A stretch of 64,000 bases of DNA from Actinomadura luzonensis. GTDB lineage: Bacteria; Actinomycetota; Actinomycetes; Streptosporangiales; Streptosporangiaceae. The stretch spans positions 1,426,001 through 1,490,000 of the forward strand of contig NZ_JAKRKC020000002.1 in the NCBI RefSeq assembly GCF_022664455.2. Reading direction: 5' to 3'. The notes beneath the pieces were generated by a model. It did not search any database and was not told where the DNA came from. It worked only from the letters and a program-made list of their open reading frames with translations. Shown here one piece after another: positions 40,398 through 51,294 of this stretch (position 1 is the first letter of the stretch; each line of letters begins with the position of its first letter). A program made the translations under genes and the position numbers.

Positions 40398-42230
40398 ATG
40401 GCCAGCTTGCGCCATCTCAGCATGATCGTGGCGGCGGCGGCAACCTTGATCGCCACCACCGTCTCCTGCGCGACGGAAACCGGATCGAAGGGATCCGCGC
40501 CCCCGTCCTCCACCCAAGGCGCGGGCAAGCCCGTGACCGGCGGCACGCTGCGGCTCGTCGGCAGCGGCGACGTCGACCATCTGGACCCGACCAGCGCCTA
40601 CTACACCGTCACCAACGGCATCATCCGCGGCTACGCCCGCCAGCTGTTCGCGCTGCGCGGGGTGCCCGCCGGCACGGACACGACCAAGGGCTTCGACCTG
40701 GTCGCCGACGTCGCCGCCGAGCTGCCCACCGCGGAGAACGGCGGGCTGAGCGCCGACAAGCTCACCTACACGATCAAGCTGCGCGACGGCGTGCAGTGGG
40801 ACACCCAGCCGCCGAGGCAGGTGACCGCGGGCGACTTCGTGCGCGGGTTCAAGCGGCTGTGCAACCCGGTCGCGGGGGCCGGGGCGCCCGGCTACTACAC
40901 CAGCACGATCAAGGGCATGGCCGGCTACTGCGACGCCTACACCGCCGCGTTCAAGAAGGCCAAGCCCACCGCGCAGGCCCTCGCCGCCTTCCAGAACGGC
41001 CACGACATCGCCGGCGTCCAGGCCAAGGACGACAAGACGCTCGTCTTCACCCTCAACCAGCCCGCCGGCGACTTCCTCAACATCCTGTCGCTGAACTTCT
41101 CCTCGGCCGCCCCGGCCGAGTACGACCAGTACGTCCCCGACGACGCCACCTTCCGCCAGCACGTGATCTCCGACGGCCCCTACAAGATCACCTCGTACGT
41201 GGCCACCAAGTCGATCAGACTGGAGCGCAACCCGGCGTGGAAGCAGGAGTCGGACCCGATCCGGCACCAGTACGTCAACGCCGTCGAGGTCAAGATGGGC
41301 GTCGCCGAGCCCGACGCCGTCCAGCAGCAGCTGGAGGCGGGCAGCGCCGACCTGGCCTGGGACCTGCCGGTGCCCACCTCGCAGATCCCGCGCCTGAAGT
41401 CCGGCGACCCGAACTTCCACATCTTCCCCGGCGCCGTCACCAACCCGTACCTGGTGTTCAACCTGCAGAGCAAGAACGAGAACGGCGCGATGGGCAAGCT
41501 CAAGGTGCGCCAGGCCATCGAGTACGCCATCAACAAGACCGCCATCGCCAAGATCTACGGCGGCGCGGACGTGGCGGTGCCGCTGCACACCGCGATCCCG
41601 CCGGGCAACATCGGCTACCAGGAGTACAACCCGTACCCGACGCCGAACGACCAGGGCGACCCGGCCAAGTGCAAGCAGCTGCTGTCCGAGGCGGGCTACC
41701 CGAACGGCCTCACCCTGATCGGCGCCTTCCGCAACGCGGGCAACCACCCGGCCAACTTCCAGTCCTACTCGGCCGACCTCAAGGCGTGCGGCATCACGGT
41801 CAAGGGCCTGCCGGTCCGCCAGGGCGACTACTACGGCGCGTTCCTGCAGAACCCGTCCATCGCCAAGGACAGCAAGTGGGACATCTCGGCCCCCGGCTGG
41901 GTCCCCGACTGGTACGGCAACAACGGCCGCGCCACCATGCAGCCGCTGTTCCAGACCAACTGCAACCCGGGCACCAGCAACTACGGCTGCTACAGCAACC
42001 CGAAGGTGGACGACCTGATGAAGCAGGCGCTCGCCGAGACCGACACCGCGAAGGCGACGGCGCTGTGGCACCAGGCCGACCAGGCGGTGATGGCCGACGC
42101 CGTGATCGTGCCGTTCAACAACCAGAACACGCCGATCTACCACAGCAAGCGGGTGCAGAACGCCCTGTACCTGCCGGCGTTCCAGCTCTACGACATCACC
42201 AACCTCTGGCTCCAGCCGAACACCCCGTGA
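40398..42230 (+). CDS. Peptide ABC transporter substrate-binding lipoprotein
   Basis: A 610-residue family 5 extracellular solute-binding protein. The signal peptide ends in ATTVSC with lipobox Cys24, so the protein is anchored to the outer face of the membrane, matching the Lnt found in this window. Family features include GGTLRLVGSGDVDHLDPTSAYY, DKLTYTIKLRDGVQWD, LAWDLPVPTS and VRQAIEYAINKTAIAKIYGG. The ligand is probably an oligopeptide or similar. ATG at 40398 with GAGGGAGGG upstream. It is the first gene of a five-gene importer operon, followed by two ATPases and two permeases. Confidence 0.92.
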   Translation: MASLRHLSMIVAAAATLIATTVSCATETGSKGSAPPSSTQGAGKPVTGGTLRLVGSGDVDHLDPTSAYYTVTNGIIRGYARQLFALRGVPAGTDTTKGFDLVADVAAELPTAENGGLSADKLTYTIKLRDGVQWDTQPPRQVTAGDFVRGFKRLCNPVAGAGAPGYYTSTIKGMAGYCDAYTAAFKKAKPTAQALAAFQNGHDIAGVQAKDDKTLVFTLNQPAGDFLNILSLNFSSAAPAEYDQYVPDDATFRQHVISDGPYKITSYVATKSIRLERNPAWKQESDPIRHQYVNAVEVKMGVAEPDAVQQQLEAGSADLAWDLPVPTSQIPRLKSGDPNFHIFPGAVTNPYLVFNLQSKNENGAMGKLKVRQAIEYAINKTAIAKIYGGADVAVPLHTAIPPGNIGYQEYNPYPTPNDQGDPAKCKQLLSEAGYPNGLTLIGAFRNAGNHPANFQSYSADLKACGITVKGLPVRQGDYYGAFLQNPSIAKDSKWDISAPGWVPDWYGNNGRATMQPLFQTNCNPGTSNYGCYSNPKVDDLMKQALAETDTAKATALWHQADQAVMADAVIVPFNNQNTPIYHSKRVQNALYLPAFQLYDITNLWLQPNTP

Positions 42231-42287
42231 CCGGCGACGGCCGGCGGCCGCCCGCGGGCGGCCCGCCGGCCGTGGCGAGGGAGACAC

Positions 42288-43315
42288 ATGAGCCTGCTCG
42301 AGGTGACGGACCTCCAGGTGTCCTTCCCCACGTCGGACGGCGTGGTGCAGGCCGTCAGGGGGCTGTCGTTCAGCATCGACCGCGGCCGGACGCTGGCCAT
42401 CGTCGGCGAGTCCGGCAGCGGCAAGACCGTGAGCACCCAGGCCGTCCTCGGCCTCACCCCGGGTGCCGACATATCCGGAACCGCCCTGTTCGAGGGCGTC
42501 GACTTGCTCAAGCTCGACGCCGAGCAGCTCCGCCGCGTCCGCGGCGCCGAGATCAGCGTGGTCTTCCAGGACCCGCTGACCAGCCTGCACCCGCTCTACA
42601 AGGTCGGCTGGCAGATCGAGGAGCTGATCCGGGTGCACCGGCCGGAGGTCTCCAAGGCCGCGGCCCGGGCCCGCGCGGTGGAGCTGCTCGGCCTGGTCGG
42701 CATCCCCCGGCCGGACCGGCGGGTGGACGACTACCCGCACCAGTTCTCCGGCGGGATGCGCCAGCGCGCCATGATCGCCATGGCGCTCGCGCTCAACCCC
42801 AAGCTCATCGTGGCCGACGAGCCGACCACCGCGCTCGACGCCACCGTCCAGGCGCAGATCCTCGAGCTCATCGCCCGGGTGCAGGCCGAGTTCGACATCG
42901 CGCTCATCCTCATCACCCACGACCTCGGCGTGGTGGCCGGCATCGCCGACGAGGTCCTCGTCATGTACGCGGGCCTCGTCGTGGAGCGCGCCGACCGGCG
43001 CACGCTCTACTACCGCCCGCACCACCCCTACACCAAGGGCCTGCTGGAGTCGCTGCCGGGCAGCACCGGCGACCGCGGCGGGCGGCTGCGGCCCATCCCG
43101 GGCTCGCCGCCCAGCCTCATCGCGGTCCCGGCCGGCTGCGCCTTCCACCCGCGCTGCGCGTACGCGATGCCGGTCTGCGTGGCCGAGCGCCCGCCGCTGG
43201 CCCCGGTCACCGGCGGCGGGCGGGGGCACGCCTCGGCCTGCTGGCTGCCGCATCAGGCGGTCGGGCTCGGCGCGGAGGCGGAGGCGCTGCGGGCGAAGGC
43301 GAAGGAGGACGCGTG

Positions 43316-43316
<1 letters not shown>
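42288..43316 (+). CDS. Oligopeptide ABC transporter ATP-binding protein (DppD/OppD type)
   Basis: A 342-residue ATPase. Walker A GESGSGKT near residue 40, VVFQDPLTSLHPLYKVG (Q-loop), signature FSGGMRQRAMIAMALALNP, Walker B LIVADEPTTALD, switch ITHDLGVV. The C-terminal oligopeptide/dipeptide domain has HPYTKGLLESLP and a Cys-rich stretch AGCAFHPRCAYAMPVC that in relatives binds an Fe-S cluster. ATG at 42288 after GAGGGAG. It forms a heterodimer with the next gene. Confidence 0.93.
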
Positions 43317-44310
<994 letters not shown>

Positions 44311-44314
<4 letters not shown>

Positions 44315-45278
44315 CCCTCACCGAGCTGCGGCCGGACATCGTCACCGACCGCGCCATCGCCGGCCGCAGCCCCTGGCAGCTCGCCTGGCGGCGCATCAGG
44401 ACCGACCGGGTGGCGCTGGTCTCCGGCGTCGTCGTGCTCCTGCTCGGCGCGCTCGCGCTGGCCGCGCCGCTCATCGCCGCCTGGAACGGCCACGACCCCG
44501 ACGTGCAGTTCCGCGACACCGGCATCACCGACGAGGGGCTGCCGGTCGCGCCGAACGGCGCGTTCTGGTTCGGCACCGACCGGCTCGGCCGCGACCTGTT
44601 CGTCCGGGTCCTGTACGGGGCGCGCGTCTCGCTGCTGGTCGGCGTGGTCGCCACCGGCCTCGCGGCGCTGGTCGGCGTCGTCGTCGGGCTGCTGGCCGGC
44701 TACTACGGCGGCGTCGTCGACACGATCCTGTCCCGGCTGATGGACGTGGTGCTGTCGTTCCCGTACCTGATCTTCGCGATCGCGGTGGTGTCCATCGCCG
44801 GGCCGTCGCTGAGCGCCACGATCGGGGTGATCGCGTTCTACTCGTGGGCGGCCATCGCCCGCGTGGTGCGCGGGCAGACGTTGTCGCAGAAGGAACGCGA
44901 GTACGTCGAGGCCGCCAGGTCCATGGGCGCCGGCGACTTCCGGATCATGTTCGTGGACATCCTGCCGAACCTGCTCGCGCCCGTCATCGTGCTCACCACC
45001 CTGCTGGTGCCGGTCGCCATCGTCTTCGAGTCGACGCTGTCGTACCTGGGGCTCGGCATCACCCCGCCCACCCCGTCCTGGGGCAACCTGCTCAGCGAGG
45101 CGCAGGGCTTCTACCGGGTCGCCTGGTGGTACCTCGGCTTCCCCGCCGCCGCGCTGCTGATCACCACGCTCGCGTTCAACCTGCTCGGCGACGGCGTCAG
45201 GGACGCCCTCGACCCCCGTACCGAGCGCCTGTTCAGCCGGCGCGGCAAGCGCCGCAAGGCCGCCCCCGGGGAGGCGTG

Positions 45279-45279
<1 letters not shown>
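44311..45279 (+). CDS. Peptide ABC transporter permease (DppC type)
   Basis: A 322-residue permease. After a cytoplasmic N terminus (ARRRIRTDRVALVSG-like) come six membrane segments. The permease signature GTDRLGRDLFVRVLYGARVSLLVGV and the EAA loop YVEAARSMGAGDFRIMFVDILPNLLAPVIV are clear. ATG at 44311 overlaps the ATPase stop (ATGA). It pairs with the DppB-type protein that follows to make the membrane channel. Confidence 0.92.
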
Positions 45280-46241
<962 letters not shown>

Positions 46242-46255
46242 ACCGCGTTCGCGGG

Positions 46256-46792
46256 TCAGCGCGGCACGAGGGGGCGGGCCGCCTGCGGGCGGACGCGCCT
46301 GGCCCGGTGCGCCGCCAGCTCCCTGACGGTGCCCGCCCGCGCCCGCTGCCCGCCGTCCCTGCCGTCGGCGCCGCCCACCAGGAGGCGGACATCCACGCCG
46401 CCGGCCGTGAGCCGGACGTCGGCGCCGCCGGCCATGAGCTCGGCGTACAGGCGGCGGCCCATGCGCCGTACGCGCTCCGCGTGCGCGGCGTCGACCAGGT
46501 CCAGCAGGGCCGCGCCGAGCATCCACCGCGACCGCCACCGCGCCACCGCCAGGCCGCGCTCGGCGGGCGTCGCGGCGGCGTGCAGGTCGGCGCGCAGGTC
46601 GGCGACGGCGGTGACGAGGTCCAGGGTGGCCCGGCGGGCCTGCTCCACCCGCGCGGCGTGCGACCTGCTCCGCCAGCCGATCGCCGCCGTGCACACCGCC
46701 AGCGCCGTCATGCCCGCCAGGACGCCGGCCACGATGCCCGCCAGGACGGCCGCCGCCGGCAGGCCGTCCGCCCAGGTGAAGTCTGCACGCAT
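46256..46792 (-). CDS. Hypothetical membrane-anchored protein
   Basis: A 178-residue protein with one strong hydrophobic helix at ~12-38 (AAVLAGIVAGVLAGMTALAVCTAAI) followed by a soluble, Arg/Ala-rich helical region (~42-125) and an Arg-rich tail. The stretch DVRLTAGGVDVRLLVGGADGR contains a short internal repeat. No family recognised. It converges on the peptide importer with a 14-nt gap. ATG at 46792. Confidence 0.6.
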   Translation of the reverse strand: MRADFTWADGLPAAAVLAGIVAGVLAGMTALAVCTAAIGWRSRSHAARVEQARRATLDLVTAVADLRADLHAAATPAERGLAVARWRSRWMLGAALLDLVDAAHAERVRRMGRRLYAELMAGGADVRLTAGGVDVRLLVGGADGRDGGQRARAGTVRELAAHRARRVRPQAARPLVPR

Positions 46793-46876
46793 GTTCGGAA
46801 CCTACGGCCTGGGGCCTCAACGTTGGATCAAGCGCACGTGCGAAAACGATCAAGTTCCCCGGGTCCGGCCGGTCCG

Positions 46877-47275
46877 CTACGGCTTGACCTCGTGGAGCTG
46901 CCCGGTGCGCACGTCGTAGACGAACCCGCGGATCGCCTCCTTGTGCGGGATCGAGGTGTCGGCCCTGACCCGGCGGATCGACTGGACGACGTCCTCCTCC
47001 AGCTCGTGGAACGCCTCGGCCGCCCAGTCGGGCCGGATGCCGGTGTCGCGCAGGACGTCCTGCTTGAAGGCGTCGTCGGTGAAGGTCAGCATGCCGCAGT
47101 CGGTGTGGTGGATCAGCATGATCTCGCGGGTGCCCAGCAGGCGCTGGCTGATGGCCAGGCTGCGCCGCGTGTCGGCCGTGACGACGCCGCCCGCGTTGCG
47201 GAGCACGTGCGCGTCGCCCAGCTTGAGCCCCAGCATCGCGTAGACGTCGATCCGGGCGTCCATGCAGGTCACCAC
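46877..47275 (-). CDS. Beta-carbonic anhydrase, 5' truncated
   Basis: A beta-carbonic anhydrase of the actinobacterial type like M. tuberculosis Rv1284, which interconverts CO2 and bicarbonate. Zinc site residues Cys and Asp/Arg in VTCMDARIDV, and His and Cys in IHHTDCGMLTFTDD are present. Only 132 residues can be read from the first GTG, but homology (ALPPAKRLAVVTCMDAR) continues upstream in frame where there is no ATG, GTG or TTG, only CTG codons, before the TGA shared with the DUF1206 end. About 20-30 N-terminal residues of relatives are absent. An eight-base C run (47321-47328 region) lies there. Confidence 0.75.
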   Translation of the reverse strand: MVTCMDARIDVYAMLGLKLGDAHVLRNAGGVVTADTRRSLAISQRLLGTREIMLIHHTDCGMLTFTDDAFKQDVLRDTGIRPDWAAEAFHELEEDVVQSIRRVRADTSIPHKEAIRGFVYDVRTGQLHEVKP

Positions 47276-47350
47276 GGCCAGCCGCTTGGCGGGCGGCAGT
47301 GCCGGCCCGCCCCGGATCGGGGGGGGCGGGCCGGTGAGCCGCCCGCCGGC

Positions 47351-48145
47351 TCAGGTGCGCCGCCAGCGGGCCTCGCCCAGGCAGTACACCGCGAACAGCA
47401 GCAACCCCAGGGCCACCACGACCAGCAGCCAGGGCCCGGCCGGGGTGTCGGCGAAGCGCCGCAGCGTGGCGTCGATGCCGCCCGCCTTGTCGGGGTCGAA
47501 CGTGATGGCCGCCTGCACGACGAAGACCCCCGCCAGGGCGGCGATCAGGCCGCGGGCCAGGTACCCGGCCAGGCCGAGCCGGCTCATCATCGCGCTCGCC
47601 TTCGGCGGCATCGGCTTCAGGTGCTCGCGGAACTTCTTCTTGACGCCGTAACGCATCCAGTAGACGCCGAGGGCGACGATGCCGAGCCCGATCGCGCCGA
47701 CGAGGAGCTGGCCGCCGGGCAGGTCGAGCAGCTTGCCCGTCACGTCCCTGGACCGCTGGTCGTCCGAGCCGGTGTGCCCGGTCAGCAGCATGGTCAGCAA
47801 CGCCGTGCAGATGAAGGCGTACACCACCACCCGGCTGATCGGCTCGACCCGGTCCTTGAGCCGGTGCGCCTTGAACAGCGCCTCACCCGCCTGCCAGACG
47901 ATCAGGGCGGCGAACCCCACCACCATGATCCATAAGAGCACGATCCCGAACGGCAGCGACGCCACCTGGCTGATCGCCCCGTTCTTGTCGGCCTGGCGGC
48001 CGCCGTTGCCACTGAAGGCGATCTGGATCGCCAGCACGCCGATCAGGCCGTACAGCACCGCGCGGCAGACCAGGCCGACGCGCGTGAGCCTGTCCATCGC
48101 CGGGCTGTCGGTCGCCCGGCGCGCCATGGCCTCCGTCTCGCTCAT
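47351..48145 (-). CDS. DUF1206 family membrane protein
   Basis: A 264-residue membrane protein with six predicted helices arranged as three similar pairs, each beginning with a GLxCRAVLYGLIGVLAIQ-like segment (~23-42, ~100-120, ~190-215: LGLAGYLARGLIAALAGVFVVQAA). This threefold repeat is typical of DUF1206, whose function is unknown. ATG at 48145. It is followed 75 nt later by the truncated carbonic anhydrase on the same strand. Confidence 0.88.
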   Translation of the reverse strand: MSETEAMARRATDSPAMDRLTRVGLVCRAVLYGLIGVLAIQIAFSGNGGRQADKNGAISQVASLPFGIVLLWIMVVGFAALIVWQAGEALFKAHRLKDRVEPISRVVVYAFICTALLTMLLTGHTGSDDQRSRDVTGKLLDLPGGQLLVGAIGLGIVALGVYWMRYGVKKKFREHLKPMPPKASAMMSRLGLAGYLARGLIAALAGVFVVQAAITFDPDKAGGIDATLRRFADTPAGPWLLVVVALGLLLFAVYCLGEARWRRT

Positions 48146-48319
48146 GGAATCCTCCGGTACTCCGTGTGAAGACCATCGAAGTGCCCCGCCAGACGATTCC
48201 TAGACCTTCGCCAGGTCAGGGGCGGGTGTGAGCACCGTCACCACCATGATCGCGCGGCACGCGGCGGCGGCCCGGCGGACGTAGGATCGGCGTCACGACG
48301 TCCGCCTGAGGGAGCCCGC

Positions 48320-48787
48320 ATGACCGTGACCCCCGCGCAGCTGCGCGCCCTCGCGAGCCGCGCCGAGGCGCTCTCCGCCGAGGTGCGCGACCTGCTCAGG
48401 AGCGCCCCCGCGGGCACGCCGGAGCACGAGCACCTCGGGGCCGCCCGGCAGGCCGCCGACCGCCTGGCCCAGGCGGGCGACGCCCTGCAGAGCGCGGCCG
48501 GCGAGCTGGCCCGGCTCCGCGTCCAGCCGTGCGGCATGCCGTGGGGCGTCTGCCCCGAGCACGGCAACACCCTGTCCACCCGCGGCGGCGTCTCGGAGTG
48601 CCGCGTCTGCCGCCGCCAGTGGAACCACGACCGCTACGGCCGCCCCTGCCAGGAGCCGGTCACCTGGAAGGTCATCGACCGGTCGGGCACGGAGACCCGC
48701 ATGTGCGACGGGCACGTGCTGGGCGCGCGGGCGGCGGCCGCCGGCGCCACCTTCGTCCGCCTGGAGGACGCCGACGCCCGCTCCTGA
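48320..48787 (+). CDS. Hypothetical protein with Cys-pair zinc-binding motifs
   Basis: A 155-residue protein. Residues ~1-65 form an Ala/Glu/Arg-rich helical region; ~70-140 contain CGMPWGVCPEHG, CRVCRRQW, PCQEPVTW and MCDGH, a set of Cys and His residues that could bind one or two zinc ions. I do not recognise the family. ATG at 48320 after GAGGGAG-like purines. It is convergent with the epimerase-hydrolase gene, with a 7-nt gap. Confidence 0.7.
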   Translation: MTVTPAQLRALASRAEALSAEVRDLLRSAPAGTPEHEHLGAARQAADRLAQAGDALQSAAGELARLRVQPCGMPWGVCPEHGNTLSTRGGVSECRVCRRQWNHDRYGRPCQEPVTWKVIDRSGTETRMCDGHVLGARAAAAGATFVRLEDADARS

Positions 48788-48794
48788 CCGGGGT

Positions 48795-50589
48795 TCAGCG
48801 TCCGCCGCCGGCCTGTTGCCGGACGATGGAGGCGAGCCGGTCCGGGTGGGTGAGCTGGGGGTGGTGGCCCGCGCCCGGGATGACGGTCAGGGTGGCGTGG
48901 GGGAGGGTGGCCAGGAGGTCGTGGTCGTCCGGGGTGAGCGGGTCGTGTTCGCCGATGATCACGTGCAGCGGGCCCTCGTGGCGGCGCAGCCGGTCCCGTA
49001 GCGCCGCGCGCCACCGCCGGCCGCCGGCCGCGGTCAGGGCGCGCGGCGGTCGCGGCGACGCCCGGGCGGCGCAGGTCGGCGACGCTCGTGCGGAGCGCGG
49101 CGGCGTGCGCCGGGTCGCCGGTGAGCCGGCGGGCCAGCGCCTCCGGGCTCACGCGGCGCAGGTACAGGCGGGTCGCGGGCGTCCAGGACGGCGTGCGCGC
49201 CTGGAGGAAGAACGGCGCGACGAGGGTGAGGCGCCCGGTGCGCGGGCTCGCCTCCAGCGCCAGTGCCGCGCCGAGGGAGTGGCCCACCACGTGCTCGATC
49301 TGCTCCGCCGCGAGCAGCGCGGCCAGCCAGGACGGCCAGTCGGCGGGTCCGCCGCCGCTGAGGCCCAGCCCCGGCAGGTCCGCCACCCGCGTGCCCGGCA
49401 GGCCCACCGCGGCCCAGGTGTCGGCGTTGACCGGCAGGCCGGGCAGCACGACGGCCGGCGCGCCCGCCGGGCCGGTCTCGAACGTCCGCACCCCGCCCAC
49501 CACCCGGAACCGCCGCCCGCCCGCCGGCGCGGCACCGGGCCGGTCGCCGCTGCCCGGCGCCGGCCGGTCCGCGGGTTCCGGGGCCTCGCCGAAGCGGTGG
49601 GCGGCGAGGTCGTCGGCCCAGGCCAGGATCGTGGCGGCGGTGTCCGGCCGGGCGAGGCCGTGCCGGGCGGCCAGCTCCGCCGCCGGCCCGGTCGGGTAAC
49701 GCTCCTCCGACAGGAACGTCAGCGTCTCGGGGTCGGTCCTGGTCAGCCGCGGCGGCAGCCGCCTGATCAGCGCGACCGGCGCGCGCAGCCGCGGCACGGG
49801 CACCTCGTAATGCCGGGCGACCAGCGTGAGCAGGTCGGGCAGCGCGGGCGTCCGCTCGTCCAGCACCCAGTACGCCCGCCGCGCCGTCGCCGGGTCCTCC
49901 GGCAGCAGCGCCATGAACCGCGCCAGGTACCCGGCCTCGACCACCGGCACGAACGTCCGCGCGCCGCCCGGCAGTGCCGCCAGCCGGCCCAGCCACAGCT
50001 CTTTGAGGGTCGCCGCCAGGCCCACGTACTGGCCGGCCCCGCCGATCACGCTCGACGGGTTGACGATCGACCAGGGCACGCCCCGCTCGTCCGCGGCCGC
50101 CTGCAGCACGGCGTCCGCCTCGGCCTTGGACGCCTCGTACGCGCCGAGCGCGGCGTACGCCGCCCGCCGCCGCTGCCCGTCCCAGGCCGCCGGGTCCTGG
50201 CCGCCCACCCGGTACCCCGACACGTGGACCAGCCGCCGCAGCCGGGGCAGGGCCGCCGCGAAGGCGACGACGGCGCGCACGCTGTCCACGTTGCCGCGGC
50301 GGGCCTCCTCCTCCGTCATCCCGAACCGGTAGGCTCCGGCGCAGTTGTAGATCTCGGTGACGTCCGCCGTGCTCGCGTCGTCGATCAGCGCCGGCGACGC
50401 GAAGTCCGCCCGGACGTCGGCCGGGGCGTCCTCGTGGCCGTGCGCGGCCAGCCACCGGGCCAGCCGTTCGTACGACTCCCGTCCGCGCGCCGCCACGCTC
50501 ACCCGCACCCCCGCCCGCCCCAGCTCCAGGACCAGGCTCCGCCCCACGTACCCCGCCGCGCCGAACACCAGCGCGTGCCGCTCGCCCAT
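48795..50589 (-). pseudogene. NAD-dependent epimerase-alpha/beta hydrolase fusion, frameshifted
   Basis: The first frame (ATG at 50589) encodes an extended SDR: ALVFGAAGYVGRSLVLEL, YNCAGAYRF, ALGAYEASKAEAD (Tyr-x3-Lys), then from ~residue 395 an alpha/beta hydrolase: PAVVLPGLPVNADTW, ADLPGLGLSG and the nucleophile elbow VVGHSLGAALALE. Near 49037-49044 the frame breaks. The proper C terminus, with IIGEHDPLTPDD (acid) and VIPGAGHHPQL (His), continues in another frame to a TGA at 48795. A +1 or -2 change in a GC-rich run explains this; without it the protein loses its last two catalytic residues. The fusion is unusual and might be an acyl-lipid or polyketide-type enzyme. Confidence 0.7.
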
Positions 50590-50591
50590 GC

Positions 50592-51164
50592 TCACGCCTC
50601 CAGCAGCGCGGCGAGGGCGCGGGCGGCGCAGCGCAGCGGCTCGGCCGACCGCCGGGCCCGCGAGACGATCATGGCGCCTTCGATGGTGCTCACCACGGCG
50701 GTGGCCAGCGTCGCCGCCTCCTCGGGGGCGCGGCCCCGGGAGGTCAGCAAGGCGGCGACCGCCTCGATCCACGTCTCGAAGGCCCGCGCGCACGCCTGCC
50801 GCAGCCGCTCGCTCTGCCCGCCCATCTCCAGGGTGACGACCGAGACCGGGCAGCCGAGCCGGAACCCGGACTCGGTGAGCATCCCGGCCAGCACGTCCAC
50901 CACCTGGCCGAGCACCTCGCCGGGCGGGCCGTCGGCCGCCGGGTCCAGCAGGGCGCGGAAGCGCTCGGCGGCCAGCTCGACGGCCTTCTCGCCGAGCGCC
51001 TCCTTGCCCTCGGGGAAGTGGAAGTAGAGCGAGCCCTTGGGGGCCCGCGCGTGCTCGGTCACGGTGGCGAGGCCCGTGCCGCTGTAGCCGTGCGCCTGGA
51101 TGAGCTCCAGCATCGACTCGGCCAGCCTGGCGCTCGTCGCCGCGCCCTTGGCCCGATTCATCAT
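50592..51164 (-). CDS. TetR family regulator (LmrA/YxaF-like)
   Basis: A 190-residue TetR-type regulator. The DNA-binding part has ARLAESMLELIQAHGYSGTGLATVTEHARAPKGSLYFHFPEGKEALGEKAV, whose APKGSLYFHFPEGKE is typical of LmrA/YxaF-like members; the C-terminal ligand domain follows. Start: ATG at 51164 or 51161 (MMNRAK). It is directly upstream of the epimerase-hydrolase gene (2-nt gap) and probably cotranscribed with it. A perfect palindrome lies 10 nt before the start, consistent with autoregulation and with control of the divergent FAD oxidoreductase. Confidence 0.92.
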   Translation of the reverse strand: MMNRAKGAATSARLAESMLELIQAHGYSGTGLATVTEHARAPKGSLYFHFPEGKEALGEKAVELAAERFRALLDPAADGPPGEVLGQVVDVLAGMLTESGFRLGCPVSVVTLEMGGQSERLRQACARAFETWIEAVAALLTSRGRAPEEAATLATAVVSTIEGAMIVSRARRSAEPLRCAARALAALLEA

Positions 51165-51174
51165 GCGGTCGATA

Positions 51175-51188
51175 ATAGACCGGTCTAT
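51175..51188. promoter_or_regulatory. TetR operator palindrome
   Basis: A perfect 14-bp palindrome ATAGACCGGTCTAT lies between the divergent TetR and oxidoreductase genes, overlapping an AT-rich promoter-like stretch. The TAGACC-GGTCTA core is the known operator form of LmrA/YxaF-type regulators, matching the adjacent gene. Confidence 0.85.
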
Positions 51189-51294
51189 ATATTCTTTGGC
51201 AAGAGGCGGCTGAGGCGGCGACGCCTCCCGCCGGCGTCCCGGACCGGGGTGGAGCGGGCGGCCTGAACCGCGAGGCCCGGGGTAGGGCGACCCC

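Noticed and set aside
39987..43253. A 1088-codon minus-strand frame over the peptide importer
   Set aside because: It is antisense to well-supported ABC genes; only the last 38 codons form a plausible small membrane protein.
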